This document shows, piece after piece, positions 47,641 to 61,200 of a stretch of 64,000 bases of DNA. The notes under the pieces are model-generated. The model ran no database searches. It was given only the letters and a program-made list of their open reading frames with translations, and had not been told where the DNA came from. Location of the stretch: positions 32,250 through 96,249 of the forward strand of contig VXBM01001194.1 of NCBI GenBank assembly GCA_013400155.1, written 5' to 3'. The stretch's first letter is position 1. Every line of letters starts with the position of its first letter. This DNA is from Helopsaltes ochotensis. Taxonomy: Eukaryota > Chordata > Aves > Passeriformes > Locustellidae. A program made the translations under genes and the position numbers.

Positions 47641-50600
47641 CAGGACAGCTGGAAGGCTGTGTTTTGCTTGCTTTTTACCTGATCAAATAAAAATAAAATT
47701 CAAATCATTCATAATAAAATATTGATAAGCTAATTTTTCCTCTAGAGTGGACAGACAAACTGATTATGAGTCAGAAAGTCACTGTGCCAAATACTGTGCA
47801 AATAACATGGTGATCCCTCCTCTGAGGAGTTTAAAAAGTTAAAGGAGTAATGTCTACAGAGTGCACAATGGAAGAAGTAGCAGGCTTTAATTTACAGCTG
47901 ATGTCAAAATTAGAAAGCAATCCAAAAACCTGGGTGTCACAGAATGTGAGAGAGCTGACAAGTAGAGCAAAATTGTTGGAAACAAGACAATAATGGAAGA
48001 TATAACAGCAAATGCCCAGATTATTCTCACCCATACTTTGTATCAACTCTTAAAGCAATTTTTCAAAACTATGTATAGTAATAAAGTAAAACACAAGTAA
48101 TAAGGGCAGGCTGCCAAATAGTACTTAGAACACAAATCAAAGGACTATGCTGGAGTACACATTAAAATTTAATCCTTTCATCTGCTACTTGTATGACAGT
48201 ATTGTGAGAAACACAGAAATGGAAAACTTTTGTCCCTAATTAAAACTCCCCGTTGAGATGCAAATCGTTAGAACTTCATATGAAATGTTGTTACAGCAAG
48301 ACAGTAATGAAGACAGGTTTTGGTATAACTAAGACAAATAGGACAGGGAGTTAAAGATAGACATTTGTCATTGAAGATAACAGGATGTTTTTAAACTGGT
48401 TGAATGCATGTATATACTTTATGATACCAGGGTAAAAATCATGCTGAGGTCACAAATTATCCTGCCTTTTCCAGAATACTAGGATACAATGCAATGGGCA
48501 GGAAAATAGAGGAAGAAGCAAAAAAGAATCTTCATTTTTTCAAGCACCTCTTCAGTACTAGTAGGTATGGGCCAAAAGGATACCTGGGTCCTTTCTGAAT
48601 GTGTGCTCTAGTGCTTGGACACATTTCCTGAACATTGTTTAAACTACTAACACAGACATAGTTATGGAATTCATTGCTCTGAAGTCACAACTAATTTGGT
48701 AATGTACCATATGCCAGAGAGGTTATGTCTGCTGCTTGCTTATTATTCCAGCAAGTACATATCTACCAGCAATAACAAACACTTACAAGGAATTAAAGAG
48801 GTAGTATCCTGGGTGGTCCACATGGAAATGAATGCAAGAATGGCCTGGAAAAATATGTGTGAAACCAGAATTCTAATCAACACCGTTCTTCAAAGTTTTC
48901 TGTCTGTAGTATTTCCAAATTTGTCTTGGTGTGTGAAGAACCACCAGGGCAATCTGTAATCTGCCAGGCTAGTATGTGAAATTTTATGTGTTCCACTGAG
49001 ATACAACAGACCCTAAGAGGTTTCTCTAGAAATAAAGCTCAAAATGACAAACAATATTTAGGACATAATAGAAATATTCTTTTGAAATACTGAGAGAAAA
49101 TAAATATACTTTCAGGCCTCTCAGTTCAAGGTCAGTTCTGGCAAGGCACGTTATGAACCACACGAAAAAGCTTTTCATGCCAAAATGACTGACCCCTGTG
49201 TTTTTCTATTTTGAGCAGTAAGGCAAGTTTGAAATGTCCAAATGTTGGCAGAAGATTATTTTGTTTTCATATAATTATGTAAATTTTGTAGATCATTGAT
49301 AATGGAATTCTCCAAAAATGTACTCTTCCATTGTTTAAGGTAAGGCTTGTAGGCAGAACTGAAGCAGAGGAGTGTTGTTGCAGCACTAGTATTGTTGCTA
49401 TCTACTGCTTAGAAACAAAATTTAAAAATAATGCTCCTTGCTAGTTCTTCACACTCACAAATGCCTTAGTATTGGTTACAATGATAGTTCCTGGTTAGAT
49501 CAAGCAACAGTAGTCCAAAGAATTGAAAAACAAACTTCTACTAATTGTTAACTCATGAGATTCCGGGGTTTAATCATAAAGACTGAGAAGTATTTTTGTA
49601 GTTCAAAGGCATGTCTGCTTCAACTTTACTAAGAAATTCTGGCAGAAATAAATTTTGCAAATTCCCACATTTCTGCACCCAGTACTGGCTACTGCCTGCC
49701 TAATTTCAGTTGAGTAGAAAGAGAATGAATTTCTTTCCACAGATATATTTCTGTATTGCAATATGTAGTTCTAGTTGGTCTTATGTTTTTCTAGAATAAC
49801 AGAGGTTACAAGGGTATTTCAACACATGAATCACAATCCATTGCACATTTGATCTTGTCTTTACCTGGTGTTTTTAGGCAAGCTTCCTAGAGCTTAGAAG
49901 GCATTGACATCACACCTTTGCAATACTTCTGATATGGAGGGTTGGCTAGGGCGAGATGAAAGAAAGGGTATGAGCTTTAGAAAAAGTGAACCACTTTATT
50001 TTGATTATGGAAAGATGGAGCTTTCTGTGTCTGCCAGCCAAATAACTGTTTTTTAAAACGCGCCATAACACTTTTCAGACCGGTTTACTCTTTTTGATGA
50101 ACGTTTTTTTGTGTGTTGCAATCTTTTGCGATCCTTGTATGCAGGGAAATAAATGTTCAATGACAGAAGTCAATCGCCATTCTATACCTACCATGAAAAG
50201 AAGTAAGAAGATTATTCTGGTGAAGTGGGGCACCAATGCCATTCCCTGCATAGGCTGTGTGGCATGGCATTAGATGAAAACAGCTGATGAGTAGATGCTC
50301 TGCACCTTTACATTTAATAGAAAGTGCACAGCCTGATTTTAAAAGCTTTCTTAAGAGTGAACTAAAGAAAAAGAAAACAGATACCAGATAAATTGTACTT
50401 ATCAGTAGTACATGATATAAGCTCTCTTTTCTGGTCTGATGGGAGTCAGTGTTGCACTGTGGACCTCTGTGGATCTGACAATAATTTCTAGTGTTTCAGC
50501 AGGACTTTTGTCAATAGGCTTATATTTACTGCATATGAACCCACATGTCCACCAGAAATAAGAACACATATAGTGAATGAGTTTAAAAAACATTATCAGA

Positions 50601-53600
50601 ATTGGTTATCCGGTGTGCAGACTGGGAATTTATCATATCTATTATGCTTTATTTTCTATATTATTCTCTGTAATATCCCAAAACTCATTCATTAGCATAT
50701 TAGGAAAATGCAAACACAGCTGAAACAAACTGAGTCCTGTAGTCTGTGGAAATATTTGGAGTAATTACGTAGCATTAATAACATGAACCTTGTTTGCAAA
50801 AATAACCAACTGTGTAACACTAGAAATGACAAGAAAAAAAAAAATAGACAGAAAAACTTTTTGTAGAACCAGCAACAGACTCTAAACCTTCTCAAAAGGG
50901 TAGGATTTGTAGTAATGAAAAGCACCTTTTACTAGACCAGACTGACACATCTGGGAGATACAGGTGTTTGGGCAATAAGGCCTTCGGGTCTTGAACAGCA
51001 ACCTTTAAAAAAGCAGCCTTTAAAAAAGAATGCAAGCTGAGAATATTCAAGCTGCATGCCTGAATTTGCATATCTCAGGCCATCTGAGAGAAAAAGGTAA
51101 TAGGTATAAACTGATTTAAATAAAAATATGAGTGGCTGCACTGGGCCATAGCAGAGCTCTAGAGACATGTTTAAGTCAAAATCCTCACTTAAGAAATGGC
51201 CCATACAAAAAGAAAGTTCCCCTGGTTGCTCACGTCCCATTGTCACTTTCCACTTTAGGTGATAAAAATGTTTTAAATGTAATAAATTTACCAATTTAAA
51301 ATTCTACCTAGACTGATAATACTTCCCAGAGAAAATTTAATTCAAAGTCCATTGCGATTACCGTACAGGTTTAAAAATTCAAGGTAGCTTTGCAGGCTGA
51401 AATAAAACACGGCTCTGGCAGTTTGGAGAAATACTAGCAGTAAGATAAATGCTAACTACTTAGCAATGTAATTACACAATATTAAAGTCTCATACCTTGT
51501 TCCTATTTGGCCACGGGTATTTTATCCTTAATCAAGAAATACAATATTAGTGCTAACATCCAAAAATAACGAAATGTTTGGATTCTGACATACTCAGAAG
51601 AGTTAAGAAAACAACCAAGACAAAAAAGTAAGAGCACAGAATTGCTGTGGACTACCATTCTCGATCCCTGTTAAAAGAGCACCAGATCCACCTAGTGGAA
51701 TTTTCCTTTATTACAATGACTCTAAAATGCCATCTTGTAAGCAATATCACAATATATGCTGCTTGGTGGGAAAGCTAATATGTGTTATTGTCGCTGGATC
51801 ACACAGGTTAGGACTGGGGAGATTCCTGCTAGGTTTCTTCCTGTCATGCAGGACCATTATGCTGGCTTTCACCTACCTTAAATTTATGAAAGGATGAAAC
51901 TGCTCATTTAGGGAGACAGCATTTTCTAAATTTTGATATGACATGAATGTTCTTTTTCCTCTAACTAAATTAAATGTGTCTTTTTGTGTAATCTTATTTT
52001 TTTTAGCTATATTATTCTGACAACTATCTGGTTTTAGACTTCAAACCTATAAAGTTCTGTCATGTTCCTTCTGTACTCCACAGTATTGGTAACAATTAAA
52101 TTGGAAAGTATTAAATTCTGTTACTGATATAGTTTAAACTCTCTGGTGAACTTTTTCTTTCTTCTCTCAATTCTCTAAAGCACATATTAATATCTTTCTG
52201 GGGATATGTGCAAAACTGTAATAAGATGATGCACAGAAATATCAAGGACACTTAAAAATATGTTTTGATAAGGTCTTTTTACAACCATAAGACCATATTC
52301 AAACTATTTTGTATTTTAAATTATTCTCAGGAATATGAGCAGGAGTTGCTGATTCTGCATGTATGACTGTTTTCAGCACATAAGACAGCATAACCAGATT
52401 TCATTCCTTCTTTGCCATATACATCCTTATTTGCTAAGAGAACACTAGAAAAATGTTTATAAAGTTTTCTAGGCCTCAAACATAAAGCAGCTATATTAGC
52501 AGAACTCGCAAGACCTGCTGAGCTATACTTTCAGCAACTGCTCGGTTTGACCTCTGAACACAGAATTAATATTTATTATCTTGCTGTGAAGTTTACAAAT
52601 TACCATCATATTCAAAATTTATCCTTAGGAAGTGCAAGTGGGTTCAAATCTGTAGGCATAGCTAAAGAGCACAGTCCTTATAAAATCAGGTCTGTGCTAT
52701 TTGAATGGGAATTATCTTGCCTGAATAACAAAACAGGTCCTGAATAAAATGCAGGAATGTAAAAAGGAAATTGGAAAATCTCTTTTATATGGGATTATTC
52801 TGGACTTTTTCAGAATACTGACATATCAGAAAAATGAGGTTATTTACTTTGTTCTTTCTATTCATAACTAGGAGCATGGATTTTAAAAGACATGGTAGAA
52901 GTTGTTCTCTTTTGCAGTGCAAATGCCATAGAAGTACGAGAGACATAGTTGCAGGACTGAAAAAAACCCAGACATATGATACATGATGTTCCTAAGGAGT
53001 AGGCAGCATTTAGCAGTCTGGTACATCCAGTGGCTGTTAATGATAAAACGTGTTGGTATACGATGGTGTGCTACAATTACTTTCTCAGAACATACCGAGA
53101 CTTTCAAGTACGTTTCCTCAAGTAAGAAACATGTTACTAGGGGAAACAGGTTTCATCTCAGGAGTTTTGATACTGGGACTATTTTTTAATTATTATTTTT
53201 CCTATACATAACAATTTTAAGTCAATAATTTCTACTTTATTTTATCAAGTACAAAGCCAAGTAGAGATTCAGAGCAATATTCATCTTATGGCATATAAAA
53301 TATCCACAACAGAGATCTCAGTACTCACATAAAGGTCCCTTTAATTAACAGAGAAAAATAGACACCTTTAAGGCATGACTCATTTGATATAATTTAGGCA
53401 TTTGCTTCAGGACTAGATGATTCACATCAAAGAAATGGCTGCATATCTTCAATGATTATAGCAAGACCCTAGACATGTATCTCCTGTGACTGAGTAGTAA
53501 ATATGAATTTCACTGATATAGTCAGAAACTGAAATTTTATCCTTCTGTTGTTCCTCCTTCTGCTAAAGCAGAACACAATTTAACATGTTCAATACAGGTC

Positions 53601-56600
53601 AAAGAAAACACTAATGATTCCATTCCAACTTCAAGTGATCACCTAGGTACATGAAATTAACTTTCAAGATTTTTTTTTATTATTTAGATATTTTTAAATT
53701 ATATAGATTTTCAAATGTAATTAGTTTTTAAAATTTTTTAATACATTTCAAAATTTTCATAACTATGATGCATCTATGAAAAAGTGTCTGTTTCTTAAGC
53801 CAATTTATTTTAGTAAAAATAAAATAATCTGGACAGTTACCAGTATATCCATGATTGCATACTGTAGGACCAAATCATCATAAGGAACTTAAAAATTAAC
53901 ACATGCATAGGGAAAGCACAGGTTTTTCTAAAAGTGCATGTCTTGCTCCCCTTCCACCTGCTTAATGAGTGGAATATGTAAAATAACTAATATAATGGGC
54001 AGATGAAAGACATAGTTATGAATTTTGCCCAATATATCCCTTTATTTGGAATAATTTAGTAAAGTTGTGCTGTAAACCCTTCTGAACTTGAATCATTTTG
54101 GTAATGGTGGGTTAGAAGACGCAATCCAAAATATCAGTAATGTAACAGAGGGTTCTTCTGCTCATCCATGAGGAGAGAAACTGGTTGAGGTAAAGCTCTC
54201 TGAGAATAGCCTTCTTTTTTATTGCTCATGCTGTAGTACCATACAAAGACTGACAAAAGAGAAGTCTTAAAAAATAAAAGCCAGGGGAGAGAGGCCATAA
54301 GCAAATTAAACATAACACAAGAAACAAATCAGGATAAGTATACATTGAATTATATCATCCTGTTAAATGATTATGGGGTTTGTTTTGGTTTTTGGGTTTT
54401 TTTTTTAATATTGCTTTGTATACAGTTTCACATATCAACTGAACCACCAGAGACACTTAAGTGCACGCATTTTAAACATTCCCAAGTGCCTCATGGCAAA
54501 GCAATGCACTGAACAAGAATGCTGGGTTCCTGGAGTAGCAATAAGTTTCATGAGGAGATACGGAAGAATTCTGAGTTTTCAGCTGCTGGCAAGACAGCTT
54601 TGTGAAAGCACAGAAGGTATAAGACCTCCAGATATGTCCTTGCACTGACCAGTGTTTGTTCTATCTGTACCAAGACTACTTACTTTTGGCATTTCAGCTA
54701 AACTGGATTAGGAACTCAGGTGGGAAACTCACAGTGAGACCAAATAAATGTTTTAATGGGAAACTACCCTGGAGATAAGAAAGATGAAGCAGAAAACAAA
54801 ATGAACAATGGAAAAAATTGAATTCCCAGAATATTTTTCAAAGCCAAGTGTCAGCTAGCTTCTAAAATAAATAAAACATGTTACTACTTATTGTTATTTT
54901 ACTAGACGTGTAAAAACTGATGACGGGTATTGTCACTAACACTCATCTCTCTTACAATTCAATAACAGAGTTGTTATAAAGAGCAAGCTCTTTTGACAGA
55001 TACTTGGGAAAGGTTTGGGAATTTTTTTTCTTATTTTTGTTTGGTTTTAAAATTTTTTTTGTACTTGCAAGACATCAAGAGGACATGATGAAGACTAAAT
55101 CCAAATACAAGATTTCATATATTCAGAATTACGTGTGTTGTGATTCTGATGACAGTTTTCAGTTTTTTCTGTTTATCAGCAACACGGTTTTGACCCTCCT
55201 ATCCATTTAAACTTACCTTGACATTTTCCCATCAGAAGATTTTTATTTCAGAACCTCTGAGTCTATTTAGTGTCTTGATAATTGCTACATGCACAGTCAA
55301 ACAATATAAGTGAGTTTCAGGACCAAATAAAATTCTTCATTTACCTATTAATTGGTCTGTGTTTAATTATTGGCAGTATCTTCCTTGATTCCTTGTAGAA
55401 AAATGCAGTAGCTAATTCCATACTTACATGGGAAAAAACCACTTAGGTTAACACAAACAAATGGGATGCTAAAATGCTGATGCTTATGAAAATATAACAA
55501 ATTGCCAGCAATAAACACAAAATCTCAGCCATTTCGCTTAACAGCACCTCCTGCAAAACAATGAGGGGGTTTTATCCTTGACACATTGGAATAATCCGTG
55601 TTAAATTCCTGGTGAAATGCAAAGAAGATAGCAGTCAGATTGCTTCTCTGCCTTATCTGAATTCCAGTGTCCATTAAAAAACTTATGGTAAAAAGCTGAA
55701 GTACACATCAAAATGCACAGGAAAATATTTTGTCAATAACCTCAGCTAAAACAAAACATCTCCAAACAATCTTTTGTAAACTTTTAAACTCTTTCTCACA
55801 TCAAGGCATTCTTGACACACATCTCCTTACCTGAAACACTATCCAATGTTTTACTTCCTCTATAATATATGACGTGGTCATCTTTCACATTTTCTGTAAA
55901 TCACCATTTTGATACCCATAGTATTTCTTATTAATAACACCATAAAAACACTGGAAGTATAATTTCTGATCATATTTTAGAGAGAGTTCTAAGAGCTTGC
56001 TGTCAAACCTTGAGCATGAATCTCTGACGCAAAGGGTCAGCAAGCTGATTTGACTAAAGAAAACCAGAAAACCTAATTGTGAGAGCAATTTTGAACATTT
56101 GAAACTCTCTATGTATCTGTGTAGTCATTTGCTTCCATTTTAAATAGACATAAACTAAGGACTGTCATCTTTTTTCTCTGTTTTATATGATGCTTAGATA
56201 CTCTGTGTTTGTTTCTTCAAAATACATTTCTAGTCATTCTTGCTAAGCCCATTAACTTCTAATGGCACTTGTTTCTTGCCATATCATCCTTGCATGTATC
56301 TCATTCACTACTAACTCTCCTCAGTTCTCAGCTGCCTCTTTGCCATGCCTCGGTTCCAAATTTGGGAATTTCCAAAGCCAACCACTCCATATGCTTAGAG
56401 GCATATTAAACTTCTTTTTTTTTTCTCTCACATTGTCACATCTTATGCTTCTGATTTCCAGATAGCCATAAATTAAAAATAAAAAAAAAAGGTCACAGAT
56501 CAGAGCAGATTACCTAAAATAATGGATTTTTTTTTTTTTTATGGATGTCATGTACTAGTGCTACTCTACACTTTGTTGTCAAAAGCAGGTGAGAAGAATT

Positions 56601-58168
56601 ACTTCTGCTTGCAAATTGTTGCTCAGCTTCAATTAAAGAAGGAGCATAGATCTGTCAGTTCTCTTTAACAATGTAAATTTATGAACTAGCCTGGTGTTCT
56701 GCCATCCATCCTCCTTGGCTATGGCTTCGATGCTTATCTATTGCTTATATAAATCTTACATAAATTTAACTTATAAAGCAGGAAGCACAAAATACGTTGC
56801 ACTTGGTTATGTTCACTGAAAACACAGTACAACCATATTGTGTGTGGGAACACAAATGTTTTAAATACTTAGCTCTGCATAGTTCTTGTGCTTTAGTATG
56901 CACATGAGTGCATATGCATTTCTTTGTGGCTTACTGGAGGAGAAAGTATTTTATAGAAAGTCATTATGACTGTGTTTTCTGTTTTCAAGTAGATCATGCA
57001 TGTAGAACAGGAGATGATGAAAAAATCCTTAGATGATAGAGACTGAAAGACAGTTATTAGCAGCTCATCTGCAACCACTCAATAGAATTATTATTGAATC
57101 TATTGCTTTAAAGGGTGCTATGAAGTCCAGACCCTGAGAAAATCAGGATGGCCAGGTGCTTGGCTGATGCCTCAAGAGTGATAAAAAATGCCATTTGGAA
57201 AACTCATATATGTCCATCACTGATGAATGTGTTCATACAACCTGATTAGCTCAGGCAGGTTCTGATTCAGCTTTTAATACGTGAAGTAAAGAATAACTAA
57301 GGTCTAACTATATTTTTCCAGTAGCTTCTGTTGTTAGTGTATCTGAATCAGGCACTTAGTTCATCGATGAAACAAGCACGGATAATGAGTTTTAATAGAT
57401 TTTGAAACTGATTTTCTGTTTTGAACCCCAGAAAACTAGAAAGATTTCTGATTTCCTATTAACAGACTCACAGATTTGAAACAGCTATGTTGTAATTCAT
57501 TATCTGAAGAACATTTTAAATATTACTGCACAAAGAAAAAAGTTTAACTGCATTTTCTCAAATTATTTTTTGTATTATAGAAGCGCATTCAAATCCATAC
57601 ACATACTGCTTTTGTATGAATACAGCATTTTCAAGATCTCTGTGTGGCACGAAGAACAATCTTTAAAATAAGCAATGAGTAAGAAAGTACAATCTGAGGT
57701 AGGAATCTAAATCAGGAGTTAAATGTACATAACCTTGCAAGGTCTTGATCATTATGAAAGGGATTGCAAGTACCCGCCAATAACTATTTCAAGGATGTAA
57801 ACATTTGGGCTGCCAGTGTGTTATTTACATCTATAGAAAATTTATAACTGGAGATAATGGTATTGAATTTTGAAATAATACAGACCGAATATTACAGGTT
57901 TCTTGGCACCAACAGCTATTAGAACTGTGCATTGCCCTTTGTGGAAAATGAGTGAAACCTTATTCCTTTGAAAGTTAAAAACAGCAAAGGAAAAAAAATC
58001 CTTGAAGATGATTTTAAGGCTCAAGCCCTGTTGACTGTAGGCTGCAACAGAAACTTTTACAGTTGAGTAAACACTTCCTTTCCCCTCAACTTTACTGTTT
58101 CGAAAAATTTTGACCTTACTTCTATTAATAGTCTTGGAATAATACTTTCTAGTCTTTGAAATCCAGGG
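47641..58168. other. Intergenic or intronic DNA, no gene seen
   Basis: Ten kilobases of AT-rich single-copy DNA running up to the assembly gap. The only stretch that stands out is a CpG-containing segment at 50040-50190 (listed separately). T-rich low-complexity tracts occur near 54378-54408, 56416-56425 and 56527-56540. No frame exceeds about 120 codons and none is recognisable. Confidence 0.6.
50040..50190. promoter_or_regulatory. Candidate conserved element with retained CpGs
   Basis: Six CpGs lie within about 120 bases of otherwise AT-rich, CpG-depleted DNA. They occur in recognisable words: AAAACGCGCC (E2F-like), ACCGGTTT (Grainyhead-like AACCGGTTT half), AACGTTTT, TTGCGATCC and AATCGCC. 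CpG retention in unmethylated or constrained sequence is one hallmark of enhancers and conserved elements. The proposal is inference only. Confidence 0.25.
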
Positions 58169-58243
58169 NNNNNNNNNNNNNNNNNNNNNNNNNNNNNNNN
58201 NNNNNNNNNNNNNNNNNNNNNNNNNNNNNNNNNNNNNNNNNNN
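58169..58243. other. Assembly gap (75 N)
   Basis: A run of 75 N. The right edge resumes with TGTATATAGATATACACATG, an imperfect AT/GT palindrome, so the gap may lie in a microsatellite or hairpin-forming tract. The N length may be estimated. Frames that cross it are not real. Confidence 0.98.
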
Positions 58244-61200
58244 TGTATATAGATATACACATGAACAATATGAGACAGGAGAATCAAGCAAAAGCTCCAG
58301 GGTAAGGCTGCTGTCTTAATTCTGCCACATTAATCACACTGATAGGTCTATATGGCACAACACTGCATTGGCTCTCACACCTGAGAATGTTGACAAAATC
58401 TGTTATAGAGGGAAAATATTTCTAAAATATTTCTAATCTTCAACATCCTTGTAGTAAAAATGGCTGCTTTTCAGTCCTCTTTACCTTCAAATATTGAAAT
58501 CACTTGCAAACAGAAGAAAAATCATGCTAGCCAAGACCTGATACACTCGGGAATTTTAACTGGAAATATCAACTCCTCACAATATCCTATAGAGCAATGC
58601 AAAAACAGAAAAAAAAGATGTAAGAAGATTTTAAAGAAGAATTATTTCTGCTTTGTACACTAGAACACAGTATTCTTTGAAAAGCACCAAAACAGTACTG
58701 TAGTCCGTAAAACATTATGTAATAAATTCTGCAGCTTTATTTCTTTGAAAAAGGGATATTTCTTTATGATTTTTATCACTGCAAATTGCTTCAAAATAAA
58801 GGCAGATGATAAAGTATTAGTTTAAAACATTACCACAATTATGTTGTTGTTTGCTTTCATGTATCATCACCTTGAAGTATTTTGTATTGACCTTCAAACA
58901 CCACAATATGCTTTAAAATGCCTTAAGCTAAAATTATGAGAGGTTGGTTTTGTGGGCAGAAAATGCAAGCATTTGAAACAACAATTTATTCCAGCCCAAG
59001 TATCACAAATATTGTCTACAAAATAAAAACAAAATACCCATAATGAAATTAGTTAGATCAGCTATCTTTTGCTACAATCGGCAATTCTTGTTGTAATGAA
59101 GGATGCCGTCCTAAGCCTGTACCTTTCAGAGGTCAAATTCCGAATAGGATATGTAAAATTTCTAAATTAATATCAGCTTGATCTGAAAAAGGACAATGCT
59201 TTAAAATGGAAATCAAATTTCCTTGCTGGCTCATCAACACTTAAAAGGTTAAGCTGGTAAAATATAATTCTTTATTCAGTCCTCTTCTAAGCTACTGAAG
59301 GCAGAACAAGTTGTTGCCTAGGACAACAAAATATTTAGTGACTGTATTTTATCTGTTTTTGTAGAGAACTTGTGGGCTGGCAGAAGAGGTTATTTACCAG
59401 GGGTTTTAAAGGAAATAAGAAGTCTATTGTATTCCCTGGAAAGGAGATCACATTCTGAAACTTGAAATATGAACGTTCTGATAGAACACCAAGATTTGAG
59501 ACAGAAAATCAAATGATAAGGCAATTTATTTCTTCCCTGAATGGAGAAAGGTTTTTTTAGGATGCTTTAGAGACAGTACTCTCTGGCAATAGGTAGAGCA
59601 GGTTGATTTATTATGCAAGATAATTTTTTCAATAAATCAATCATTTGTGCTACTCTTGTGTGTTACAGGACAAGAAAATGATCCTGCAGATAGAACACAA
59701 TAGGTGCTAAAATTGCTCAGCTTTGATTATTAGTGCTAAAATGGCTGCCAATCACTACCTGATTATGATTTGTTTTGAAGAGAGTGTGGGGGAAGAGAAG
59801 GAAAGAAATAAAAGAGAAAGAGAGGTGGGGGAAGTTCTGATTTTAAAAAATATAAAGCAAATGTTTGCCTCAGAAAGGAGGGAAAAGCAACTGCTACCTG
59901 CAAATTTCAATGGCTAGATTTATGAATCAAACATGGTTGTTTCAACATCACTTTTAAATCAGAAAACAATATTTTTTTTGTTATTGCCATAAGGAAATAA
60001 CAGAATCAGGGAAATTACTTCAAAGTATTTATACCATGTCTTCTATTTAAATAACCTGTAGTGCAAAATGACATCAGGTGGATTAGAAACGAATCATTAT
60101 ACTACCAAAAAATTAAATGTCATGACATTGTTCACAGTGCAAATGTTTCTCTCCTTCCTTCCTTCCTTCCTGCACTGCATTTGAACTAAAGCAAGTGTTT
60201 TTCCTCCCACTTCTCTGGAGTCTGAGTACTTCCATGATCCAAAGTGGGAGTGGGAAGAGGTAAACACGAGATGTTTAAAGGAATTGCCACGGTTATGTCA
60301 TCTCCTGACCTTTTACAAGTAACAGTATAGAGGAAAGAGAATGATGTATTTAAGAGGTATTTTCTTTAGCATGAGGAACAGATGGAAGCTTGTGCATCCA
60401 ATCACTCCATAAGATCACCTATGCAAAATGTTACATGCAGAAACTGTAGGGAAGAGTTAAACATGTTACGAAGTTAAAATACTGGCACATGGATTTGTTG
60501 AGGATACAGAGCTTCCAATGAGATTTCTAGAGACGGCCACTGCAATACTACAACATAACAACAGTTTCCAAATTATAAGTACATCCAGAGTAATTTAGGA
60601 ACTGAGTGATTAATAGAGATACTATCAGCATTCAAAACAGAAAGAGTCTGACTGCAGAAAGAATAATTTTCAAACGCAAGAGCCAAAGGAACAAATTTAA
60701 TACATGTTTGCAATTGGTATGTGTTTACTTATTGCAAAAGAAACTGATATGCATTACTGAAACCACTTTGAGACCTCTGTGAGTGCCCTGGATAAAGGAA
60801 ATCTACACAACTACTGTATAGTATATGGAAAAAAATTATGGTTATTTGTATAACACTGCAAGGCATTTTTTGTTCATTTAATGAACCTACTGACCCTGTG
60901 TCAAAGGTAAATAGAGTAATTTAGAGTGTCTTCCTTTGTATTTGCAACCATAGTAGCTAACACATATGAATGCAATTCAATTTACAGCATTGTCCTACTA
61001 ATGCAGGAGCAACTTAAGAAATCCATATACATCTTACCTCATGAAGAAATAATGCATCATGATGAAAGCTATTCAGTTCCATACTCATCTTCAGAGTTTT
61101 TGATATGAAAAACATGAACAACTCTTCTGGTGTCAAAAGAATATTTAATATTTGGTCCTATATATATATATTAATTAAGATAGCTTTGCAAATTAAGCCA

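Noticed and set aside
57842..58291. 149-codon frame across the N gap
   Set aside because: It includes 25 unknown residues from the assembly gap, so it is not evidence of a gene.
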